Below, one piece after another: positions 40,201 through 52,200 of a stretch of DNA of 64,000 nucleotides. The notes under the pieces are model-generated. The model saw nothing but the letters and a program-made list of their open reading frames with translations. It did no database searches and was not told the origin of the DNA. Both the position numbers and the translations under genes were made by a program. How positions within the stretch are numbered: the first letter of the stretch is position 1; each line of letters starts with the position of its first letter. This stretch comes from Limnephilus marmoratus. Taxonomy: Eukaryota; Arthropoda; Insecta; Trichoptera; Limnephilidae. The DNA is taken from positions 27,799,988-27,863,987 of the forward strand of contig OU862918.1 in assembly GCA_917880885.1 (NCBI GenBank), given 5' to 3'.

Positions 40201-43200
40201 ACATGGTGATAGAAAAAAAAATTTTTGGAAGTTAGAAAAGGGTAAAGAGGCCTAGGGGCCCCGACATGTTTAATCCGGCCTTGACTGCAGAGCCGAAATC
40301 TTCTACTGAGCATGTTGCATTTTATGCTCAGTACTCGCCTCTGTCTGTCAATATCTTCATCATCCGTTAACTTATTATTGATGATAACTCCTAGATATTT
40401 TGTGGATTCTACTGTTTTCAGAAGTTCAGAAGATATTTAACTGTTTTGTTTTTTAAAGAGTTTTATTAAATGTACATTTGTTACTTAAATTTAATTTAAA
40501 TTTAAGTAACAAATGTACATTTAATAAAACTCTTTAAAAAACAAAATGTCTAGAAATTGTTACATAGTTAATGCCCAAGAAATACAAAAAAAAAAGATAT
40601 TTAACTGCGCTCATTTCAACAAATCGGTTTGTGTATGAAATTGACCATATTTGTTTGATTTTACAGTTTGTGGGGCTTCCATAAACACGAGTCAGCAGAT
40701 TCACTCACCGACTGGCAATAATTTGAAATATCATCAAAATCTTGATTGCGTATGGAATATAACAGCTCCTGAAAATAAACTTGTGGTTGTGAGGTAATAT
40801 TGTACAGTACTCATAAATTCATTATTATTATCATAGAATTTTTTAATTATTATTATTTTTAATTGAATACAATAATTATTATGAGTATGTACTTATAAAT
40901 CATGGAAATTTTTAATGCATCACTTTAATCACAACTTTTTAATGTTTTTAAAGGTTCACCAGGTTTCTTTTGGAACACGACATGGATTGTGGTTTTGACT
41001 CTCTGTCAGTATATGATGGGAGTGAAGTGGACCCAACGAAGCGTTTGGTTAACCTTTGCGGAGACCTAACAAACTTCCTCCCGGTTATAAAATCCACTGG
41101 AAATTCAATGATTTTGAAATTTGTAACCGACAGTAGCAATGAATTAGATGGATTTTCAGCTGATATTACATTTACTATCGGTGAGTGAAATATGTAAACA
41201 TATCTTCATCACTATAATACTTGGAGAGTCTTATCCACCTACAAGAAATACCTCAATTCCTTCCTGACTTCAGTTCCAAGCTTAAGGGTATGGTGCTACG
41301 GTGCTGACCTCCACAACATTTAGTAGGCTTAGGCCTTTATCTTGCAGGTTTATTAAATAAGTCCCTTTTCTTTGGTAGCCTTTCTTCCATTCTTGCTTCT
41401 TGTCCTGCCCTGCGGAGCTGTTCCACTTTTATAAAACTTTTTGTTGACTAATGAAATTTCATTATTAATGTTTAACCAGCTGCCAGAATTTTCCCTGTCC
41501 TTTTCTTTGGATATGTACATAATATATATGTATTGAGAATACACAAAATATTAATTCTATTTTTTTGTTTATAATTTTTAGGTGAAGAGCAGAGCTGTGG
41601 TGGGAATAAAGTAGCCACCAATGAGAACACAGAATTAAAAATATTCCCACAGCCCTCGTATGATCCCTTCCTTGACTGCCATTGGACCATCAAGGCACCA
41701 GTTGATAACTTAATAAGACTGAAATTTTCAAAATTTAATATCTCATATTGCTCTGAACTGTACCAAAAAACAGTTAGAAGAGTTGACTGTTCCTGTGATT
41801 TCTTGGAGGTTCGTTATTATTATTATATAAGAACATATAGTGGGTGTATTGGCAAAAAATGTTAAGTCGGAAATTTAACAATTCAAATAATAATGCAGTG
41901 TTATTAAGTTATTTAATAAAAATATTAATAATAATTGGATGATTTATAGAGCGCTATTTATAGAGGTCGGGTTCATGGGGTGTGGTTTCATGGGTAAGTC
42001 TTGGCGGCAGATGCGGCTGCCCACCAACTGCATGGCAGGCCGGATCGGGAGAGACTGGTTGATGGAGGCCTTTTGATCTCTCCAGCAGAACTCTCTCGGA
42101 ACATCGCCTTGCACCACAGTGGGAGATTGGATTCATATGTCGGTTACTCCTGGACACACTGACCCCCAGATTCCTACTTACCCTCATACCTTTTTCCTTT
42201 CCAAAACTTCCTCTCCTTCCTTTTCCCCAAAGATGAAATAGGCCCTGAGGGGAATTATTTCCCACAGAGCCTGTCATTGTCATTTCTGGCAGATAGCTTT
42301 AACCCAACTAAATAGTTATTGGCTGTAGGCCTTTTTCATTTCTATACTTCTGTAAACGTCACAACATTTATTATAAGTTTTGTGTATTTGTTTGACAGTT
42401 TGAGTAGAAAATTATTTTTTATAGCAGATGTAATGTAAATGTGTAATACATTGAGAAGAAAATGAAGCAGTACATTTGAAACAAGTACCTGATAGACTTA
42501 GGAACTTAAGACTTGGAAAATGCACTAGTTGTGCCAGGTGGTTTTTGCCAGAACAAAAACGTCTGGCCAAATAAACTAATTGCTACCAGTTTTTTTTTTT
42601 TTTTACATGAGCTCCATACAGGAGGCCCTGTGGAAAATACTTTCCCTCAGGGCCTATGCCATCTTTGGGGATGCTGTGTGGAGGTTTTTTGTGAGGAAAG
42701 GAAGGAGAAGAGAGTTCTGGGAAGGAAAAAGGGGTGGGTAGGAATCTGGGGTTCAGTGTGTCCTGGTCATCTGCCTCCAAGACCTAGACAAACCTCACCC
42801 CATGAACCCGGGCACCCCTGCTAAATCACCAAACGTAGTGAACCACTTGGGGTGACCTATGGCAGAGGTGTTGGTTATCCAATAAAGGTTCCCGGGGCGG
42901 GGCATTCCCGCCTCCCAAATTGAAATAGTTTGGAAATAATTTAAAAAACCAACTCTTCTTCTTCCTTGCGCTGTCCCAACTCATTGCCTAGGTAGGCTGT
43001 TGGGGTCGGCTCTTCTCATTCTCAGGTTGTAATTTCTTCTGTTCTGGGTATCGCCTTCATCCAGGCCGTTTCTCTGAAGAATTTTGGAGCATTGAGTCAT
43101 CCAGGAGTTCTTCGGTCTTCCTCTGGATGACTGTCGATGAAGCTCCATAGACATTGCCTGCCTCACTGTGTGGTCTGATGGTCTCCGTCTCATGTGTCCA

Positions 43201-46200
43201 TACCATCTCAACTGTCGTTCCTCCAGCTTACTATTTATATCTGTGACACCCAGGCTACCACGAATGCACGAACTTTATATCTTATCTTTTAGTGATACTC
43301 CTGCCGACCATCTAAGCATTCGCATTTCTGCTGTTTCAAGTTGCCTAGAGTAGGAGTTGTACATAGTCCAGCATTCGGAGCCATACATTATTGCGGATCT
43401 TACAATAGTCTGGTATATCTTTCCTTTAAGTTTTATAGACATTTTGGAGTCACACAATATTCCTGTTACGGATCTGAATTTAATCCATCCCACACCTATT
43501 CTATGGATGACATTCGCTGCCCATCCTCCGTCTCTGTGGATTAGTGAGCCCAGATACTTAAATGAATCACAGTTGGCTAATGTTACTCCATCCAGTTGCA
43601 TCGAAGGAGTTACAGCATTTGTGTTTTCAAATGGCAAATGCAAATATTCAGTCTTTTTCCTGATAATTTTTAGGCCATTATCCTCCAGAATCTTTCTCCA
43701 CCTTCCCAGGCTATTCTGTAAGTCACAATGATTATCTGCTCTCAGTACTACATCATCTGCAAAAAGCATAGTCTTGAGAATACTGTTCATTTCTTGACTT
43801 GTTAGATAATTCATGACTATTATGAATAGCAGTGGACTGAGGACAGATCCTTGGTGTACCCCCACTTTAATTGGAAATTTTAGTGATGTCCCTGATGTGC
43901 ATCTTACTTGGGTTTCAACGTTTGTATACATATCTTGTATGGAGAGCACATATCCTTCTGGTACATTGTGGGCTCTCAATGCCGCCCATATCAGGCTTCG
44001 GGGTACCCTGTCAAATCCTTTTTCCAAGTCTATAAATACCATGTGCAAATCTTTTTTTGCATCTCGATGTTTTTCAACTATTATTCCGACTTTTTGAATA
44101 GCATCTATTGTTGATTTTCCCGACACAAAACCGCATTGATCGTCGTGTAATTTTACAATATTCCTTATTCGTGTGTTGATAATTCTCTCATATATTTTCA
44201 TGGTGTGAGACATAAGCTTTATCCCTCTATAATTGTCGCACATCCTAGAGTCTCCTTTATTTTTGTAAAATGGAAGAAGGTAACTCTGCCTAAAGTTTTC
44301 TGGCATTGGTTCTCCATTCAGTACTTTATTGTACAGAGTGCACAGCCATTTATGTCCTACTTCACCACATTCTTTCCATAATTCAACTGGAATATTGTCT
44401 GGCCCCACTGCTTTCCCCACTTTATTTGTGATATGGCTACTTTAACTTCTGTTTGAGTGATTTCTTCAACTGGCCCCTGCACTGGTTGCTCTGACACTTT
44501 TGGAAATTCTTCATTCAGTAATGTAGAATAATAATCTTTCCATCTTTGACATACTTTGGTTTCGTTTGTGATCAACTCACCGTCAGTGTCTTCTATGTAT
44601 TTGGGTGTTCTAATGGATTTGGCCCTTTCTTTCCTGTGTGCTGCGATTTTGTAAATTCTTTGCACCCCATTTGGTGTTTCTAGGTCATCATACAGCTCTT
44701 TCAATGCCTCATGTTGTGCAGGGGCAACTAGTTTCTTTGCTGTCTTTTTGACTTGTTTATACACCATCCGAAGTTGCTCTTTCTCGCCATCGCAGTTACA
44801 GTTTGACCAGTTTCTAAAAGCAGTTTTCTTCTCTTTTAGACACGTTTGCAACTCATTTGTCCACCATCACGATTCCTTCTTTATTTTCAGTTTACCCTTG
44901 GAGACTCCCAGATGTTGTTTGGCTTCCTGTAAACATATCTGTTCAAATGCTTTTCACCTTTCAGTTGGGTTTTGTGTATCTTCTTTTTGGAGATTTTCTA
45001 GCATCCAGTTTTGGAGTTTTGATGTTAACTGTTTTCCATTTTCTTTTGAGATATTGAACCACTTAATTTTGGTTGTAGATTTTATCTTATCTTTATACAT
45101 TTATGTCTCGTTACATGTAATTCCAGCAATAGTAGGCGATGTTGTGTTGCAAGGGGTTCACCAGGGATAACTGTACAGTATCTGAGCGTTTTCCTCATTT
45201 CGTTTCTACATAGCCAATAATCTATTTGTGTTGCAGCATTTCCACTTTTGTAGGTTATGAGATGTTCTGGTTTCTTTCGGTAGAATGTGTTGATGATAGT
45301 GAAACCGTATGCATCTGAGAAATTTAGTAGCCCATCTCCTGGTTCGTTTCGCACTCCATATCCAAAGCCGCCATGGCTAGTATCATGGCTACTATTTGAC
45401 TTCCCCTCATGCCCATTCATGTCTGCCCCCATCACGATGGCTTCATTTTCTGGAATGTTTTGGATTAATTCTTCCAGCTTGTCCCAAAAACTGTCTCTTT
45501 CTTCTCTATCACATCCCATTTGTGGTGCATATGCACATATGATATTGTAAATAGCGTTACATATTACCAACTTTAACATTATAATTCTATCATTTGGTGC
45601 TATTACTTTTATCACATTTTCATGAAACCTCTACTGTAGCACAATGGCTACTCCATTTCTGGTACTGCTTTCTCCGTAGTAATATAATTTATAATCATTT
45701 CTCTGTGTTTCCAGGTATCGTCACTTGTCTATATTTGTAAAAAAATGAATTAATTAATTTAAAAAACCAACTATTTGTAATTAAAATTCAAACAAACTCA
45801 AACTATAAAGAGATTCTTAAATGAACATATATCGTGATATTATATGTTTGTGTCAACACAAACTAGAATTTGATTAAAAAAAACTTTTGTAAAAAAACTA
45901 TGCAAAACAGAAATTTTAGAGTTAACATTTTTGCCAGTATACCCCACCATATAAGTCGTTTTAGTCCATGTGGATGTTGTAAAGGGCTTTAAAAGACGTA
46001 ATTGACTTACTTTCTAACCATTAACTAACCACCTAACATTATTTTGAATAATTTCAGTTCCGGTGACTTACACTTTTTTTTTTTAATCTTAAAAATCAGT
46101 AGTATTGGACAGTTAAGGTCGGAGTGAGGGGTTGGGCAGTTACTCGGCTGAGTGATCAGTGAATGGCATGTGAATTTTTTTTTTATTATGTTTTAAAAAA

Positions 46201-49200
46201 AAAAATGGAAACGAACATGAAAAAAGTCAACAGAAACCAAAATTTTATTTACATTTTTTACTCCAAACGGAGTCCCCGGTTGAAATAAGTCAAGTACATC
46301 TCTTAACATCCTGTATGTGTAATTGAAACTTTAAACCTTTTTACGACGATGTCGTTAAAGAATTTGCAATACCCTGAATGTGTAATTGAAACATTAAACC
46401 TTTTTACGACAATGTCGTAGAATTTGCAGTACCCTGTATGTGTAATTGAAACTTTAAACCTTTTTACAAACATGTCGTTAAAGAATTTGCAATACCTTGT
46501 ATGTGTAATTGAAACATTTAACCTTTTTACAACCATGTCGTTAAAGAATTTGCAATACCCTGTATGTGTAATTGGAACTTTAAACCTTTTTACAATCATG
46601 CTGTTAAAGAATTTGCAATACCCGTGGAAAAATCTCATTTTAATTGAATTTAATCACTCATTTTAATCACTCATTTAATCACTTTAAAATATTCAAAGAT
46701 GTAGCTGTAATCTAAACAGTTCAAAGATAACAAACCAAATACAACAATCAAACATTTAATTATCTAAACAATTATAATAATGTAATATTTATGCATCGTG
46801 TATAGATGACGCTCGTCTTTTAGGCACACGATTGGTTGGCATGTATACAAGATGCTCGTCTCAAATAAGTTAATTGACATATCCTCCATATTCATAAACT
46901 CACCATGTATAATAGTTTACTCTTGAAATATAACCACTAATCAAAATATGGCATTGTGAATGATCAGAATAATGTAAAACAATACTTATCTACTTGGCAG
47001 ATCCACGATGGTCCTGGGTTCCACTCCCCTTTGCTGGGACGCTACTGTGGGGATGCTGTCCCTAGTGACATAGTCTCCACCAGCAATGTCATGTGGATTT
47101 GGTTCAAGTCCGATGGAACACTGTCCAACACTGGAGTAACATTCACTTATGTTTCAATGCCTTGTAAGACCCTTTTGCATTATGTATGTGTGTAGTATTC
47201 TTAACTATTTCCAGGCATAAAAAAAATGCAGTGTCTTAGATACAGGTCATCAGGTTCCTTTTTTCAAATAAGCTACTGTATATATTTTTAAAAAATTAAC
47301 ATACACAATGTGCTAAACTAAATTCTTAAAAAAGATTATTTTCAGAATTTCAGATGAATTGCCAAAATAAGATAAGTGTATATGTACATATTTGTAATTC
47401 TATTATATCACCTTTTTTTTCATTGCGTGTATTTTATAATCATTGATGTTTTTCTTACATTTTGTAGTAATTGGGTACTCCATATTATTTTGTAGTATGT
47501 ATTATAGTAGTATTTCATTCCATCGTCCTTTATTTTTAAAAGTGACAGCTGTTTCGCTGAAGGCATTGAAATAGGTCTGTTTGATAATACATAGCTAAAT
47601 GGCTGCCATGGGTTAAAATAATAACTACGTAAAAACATAATAACTAGTGTCCGACCGAAACAGGACTTTCCACCGAAACCGAAATCGAATCTTTGGTGTC
47701 TGTCTCAGTTTCGGCCGAAACTGAGACAGACACCGAAGGTTGTGTAGTAGTTTTTTTAAGTGAAATTTGAAAAAATTCCTTACCACCGTTGTGATTTGAA
47801 ATTTGGTGAAACAGAAACGAGCGACACTAAAAAGTAGTATCCTAAACGGGGCTTTCCACGAAACCGAAACTTTTTTAGACATGTTAAAAATCGATTGTTT
47901 ACATTATTTGGCTTATTTTTCAACACTTATTCAGACAGTTAAATAAAAAAAATAAAGAAAATAAATTCAGACGTGTTAAATAAACAAAATAAACAAAAAA
48001 AACAATAATACTATAAGAGGTACGTATATTAATTCTATAAAACAATAAAAATTTATAAAAAATAACAAAACATGTTAACAAACTACATACTTCTTGGAAC
48101 AAACATTTGTCAATAATCAGCACTTAATTAAAGGAAGGACGTCATTAATTGAGTATTTTGCTAATGATGGCGGGTGACATACGAGCCACCAACTCACCCC
48201 AAGTCAGCTGAATGAGAAGTTCCAACATGTAACGGACGTGTTCGCACCCTCCAAACATCTTTCATCAATATTCATCGTTGGTGGCATCCTTTACATTTCG
48301 AGGTCATTTCTCGGAAATTTTGCTGAAATTTCTGGCCTCGAAATGCTAATGTACCGTGCCGCCAACGACTGAGTTTGGTGAAAAGATATTTCTTTAGGTA
48401 CAAAATTGTTAGCTAAATTATAATTATGTAAAATATGTCTTCTCTTATGTACAATGCCCCGGTGCAACCAAATAAAGCTTGTGTGCCAGGTTGCCACCGG
48501 GAGACATTTTAGAATCCTATTTTTTAAATAATTTATGCATATTTCCGCCTCCAAGGCAACCAGGCTGCCTAGCCTCCTTTTATTTTTTAAAAAAGACCCT
48601 ATTCAGGGCCATTTTCGCGGCTCCAAAGCCAAAAGACCCTATTCAGGGCCGTTATCCTGATTCCGAGCAAAAACCAGTTTAATGGCCCTATTCAGGGCCG
48701 TTATCCTAACTCAGAACACAGGCCAGTTTTAAAGACCCAATTCAGGGCCCTCATCTTGCTTGCAAACATTATCGTTTTGTAACATAACTTCATTTACACA
48801 CCCCGTAGGACGCTGAAACTAAGACGTTTCAGTACAGAGTCCTACGGGGCATTCAAAGAAACATAAATCAAACCTGTAACTCTTAAACTGCCAACGCTAT
48901 CAGCATTTGCGCAGATTTTCGAGACTTTCACATCAAATCATTCTTTCTCCATTTTAAAAATCCCAGTACCTCGTAAGGCGACGGAACCAAAAAGTTTCGA
49001 TAGCCAGGCTTACGAGGGACCTGGGAAAAATATTAACTTCTTTGTAAAACTTCAGATACTTTGTAAAAATGCAAATACCTACCGACAAAATGTCAAACGT
49101 TTTTAAAATCATCCTAAACTCATCATACAAAAATTCTACGGATAAAGAATATCCGTAGAAACACATTAATATTAAGGAAAACATTGTATTTACTTTATTG

Positions 49201-52200
49201 TGACTTGTATAATTATTTTGAAAAACCAATTTTAGACGATCACTTTCAAACAAGTGATCGCCAAAATAGGCGGCCAACAGAAAGGCGCGCCTTGTATACA
49301 TAACGGGCTAGGTAAATCCTCCCACCTTAAATTGTACCATGTGACCGTTTTTTACCCCAAAAACGGGTATAAAAGACGGGGAATTTTCAAAAATAAATCA
49401 GTGTCACAAGTGTGTCAACAGTTCATCTCTTCAACAAACAAGTCTTTTATTTACTCTACAAGTGGTCCAGACACCTACCTCTGGAAGTCTGCGACCTGCT
49501 GCCAGCTGCTGCCTCCTGCCGAAGTTCTGCCTGAACGAGAACCCGGTGCCTACCGCTGCAGTCGGCCCTGACTCTGGGCACTGCAAGGCACCGCTCAGGC
49601 AGAAACGAGGCGCATCCAGGGCCATACCACTGGATGTAGGGAGGCCAGCCAACAACTATCACCATCATCAGCGTGAGCCAGTGGAAGGCGTGCACAAAAC
49701 CGGTGCTACTATTTTACAGTCTTGTAAAGGCTTGATACGTCTGTTACACAACAAGTAGTTAATATCTTTTGTTACTTTTTTATAAATTTTGTTTGTTTTA
49801 TAAAAGTAATATAAAAAAGTATAATTTCACATACTTCAATTATTGCTATTTTATTTATTTAATTTAACATGTGTTAACTGTCTGAATAAGTGTAAAAAAT
49901 AAGCCAAATAACAGTAAACAATCGATTTTTAACATGTCTAAGAAACTAGATTTTTTTGGCGAAACTTGCCGAAACCGAAACCTAACCTTCGGTCGGACAC
50001 TAATAGTAACATAAAAACCAATGTACCTTGTTTTTCAATCTTTTTTGTGGTTTAGCTCCCTGCGGACAGACTAGTCTGGAATCTGGAAAAGAAATTAAGG
50101 AACTGGTTTCACCTGGGTACGAGAATGGTATGGTCACTAAAGGAATCAGATGTAAATGGGTCATAAATGCAAAGAACCCAGATGGTGGAATTCATCTAAA
50201 ATTAATGAATGCAGAACTGGAAGGTCCTTCAGTTCCCACACGGCAGTGCTTGTTGGAAAAATTACAAATATCAGACAAGAAGGTGTGTATTATAATTATA
50301 TTGTTACTGAGTAATAGTATCATTATGGAATTGACTGCTACTATATTGTTACTGACAGTTTCTACCGTTAAGGAATTAACTGCTATTATAATAGCAGTTA
50401 ATTGTCAGTAACAATATATATATTGTTACTGACAGTTCCTACCGTTATGGAATTAACTTCTATTATATTGTTACTGACAGTTTCTACCATTATGGAATTA
50501 ACTGCTATTATATTGTTACTAACAGTTTCTACCATTATGGAATTAGGGAGCGTTCAAGTATTACGTAACGCAATTTTTTAAGATTTTTGACCCCCCTCCC
50601 CCCCATGTAACGCGCCGTAACATTTTCCTGTTCAACCCCCCCCCCCCCCCCCTAAGCGTTACGTAACACCCAAGTAACAATTTTTACCCGAAAGTCACAA
50701 TTAAGTTGCGCAACGTTCTGAAATGTCGCATAAATACCCTTTTTCTTGATTTTATCTCGTTTGCGGTAATAAATAAAACAAGAAATTTCTAACTCGCGAT
50801 ACATTATATACATTTTATATATTCATATCGTCATTTTGAAAAAAATTGAGAATATTATTATTTTTATCGGCCTTGTATTCCTTCCAGATCTCCACAATTT
50901 AACACTGTCTGACCTAGAGTAAACCTACATGGTTTTACAAAACATACTTTCTTTTACATTAGCTTTAGTGAGGAGGCCCTGAGGAAAGTAATTTCCCTAA
51001 GTTTTCCCTGTGGAGCAACAGTTTACTCCACTATGATTCACAAGCTGACTCATAGTGGAGTTAAACCTTTTCCACGTCCCGAATGCAGTTATGCAATTTC
51101 TCAAAGGGAAGATTTAAAAATCAACAGTTTGATTCACAGAAGAAAAAAAACCATTTTCATGTCCTGACTGCAACTATTCGTGTCCTTTAAAGAGATATCT
51201 AAGAAGTCACTTGCTGACTCACGGTGTAGAAAAACCGTTTTCATGTTCCGACTGCAACTATTCATGTACTACGAAGAGAAATCTAAAAATTACCCATGTT
51301 TACCCACAGTGGAGAAAAATCCATTTCCTGTCCTGACTGCAACTACTCTACTTCTCGAAAAAAAATAACGAAAACGGCACTTGCTAACTCACAGTGACGA
51401 AAAACCTTTTTCTTGTCCAGATTGCGAATATTCATGCGCTACACAACGGTATCCAAAAGTTCACCTGTTGAACCACACTGGACAAAAACCTTTTTCATGT
51501 CCCGACTGCAATTATTCATGTAGTACAAAGGAACATCTTAGAAATCATTTGCTTACTCAAAGTGATACAAAACCTTTTACATGTTTCTACTGCACTATTT
51601 ATGTTCTACAAAGAGTCACCAAAAATCACATGTTAACGCACAGTGGACAAAAACCATTTTCCTGTCCAGAATGCAGTTATACAAGTTCTCAAAAGGACAA
51701 TTTATAAATCCACCGTGCGATTTACAGAAGAGAAAACCTTTTATATGTCCCGACTGCAACTATTTGTGTTCTTAAAAGGGATATCCAAGAATTCTTTTGC
51801 TGACTCTACTCATTGTGGAGAAAAGCATTTTTCATGTTCCGACTGTAACTATTCAGAGAAATAAAAAAAATCACATGTTAACTCACAGTGGTGAAAAACC
51901 CATTTCATGCCCCGACTGCAACTATTCTTCTTCTCGAAAAAAAAACTAAAACGGCACTTGCTAATTCACAGTGATGAAAAACCTTTTACTTGTCCCGAGT
52001 GCGACTATTCAGGCGCTACAAAACGGTATCTAAAAATTCACATGTTTACCCACGCTGGACCAAAACCTTTTTCGTGTCCCGACTGCAATTATTCATGTTG
52101 TACAGAGGAACTTCTTAGAAATCATTTGCTGACTCATAGTGCTACAAAACCACTTACATGTTTCTACTGCAACTATTTGTGTTCTACAAAGAGGCATGAA

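Larger units (their letters stand above)
42965..45730 (-). mobile_element. RTE-like LINE, antisense, 5'-truncated and frameshifted
   Basis: On the minus strand it runs from the endonuclease (45615-45082) through a linker (44851-44357) and reverse transcriptase (44420-43275) to a C-terminal block (43211-42981). It fills most of intron 12. The frames are broken between segments. The 5' end stops within the endonuclease, near 45730. Confidence 0.88.
47645..50002. mobile_element. hAT-type element with long inverted ends and hairpin-rich interior
   Basis: The ends TAGTGTCCGACCGAA and, inverted, the same at 50002 are flanked by ATAATAAC and ATAGTAAC (one mismatch in 8 bp). The inner inverted arms at about 47880-47960 and 49860-49950 share AATCGATTGTTTAC. 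No transposase is present. The interior holds stem-loops, tandem CCTATTCAGGG units and a core promoter, and may itself be a foreign insert (about 48120-49770). Confidence 0.75.

Noticed and set aside
46310..46622. CRISPR-like array
   Set aside because: The whole 63-bp unit is repeated with no unique spacers, in a eukaryotic intron.
46303..46638. 111-codon repetitive reading frame on the minus strand
   Set aside because: It is the translation of a 63-bp minisatellite, with no promoter or splice support.
49462..49758. 98-codon reading frame downstream of the TATA/TCAGT promoter
   Set aside because: The composition is G/C-rich locally and open on both strands. It has no family resemblance, so it is not called as a gene.
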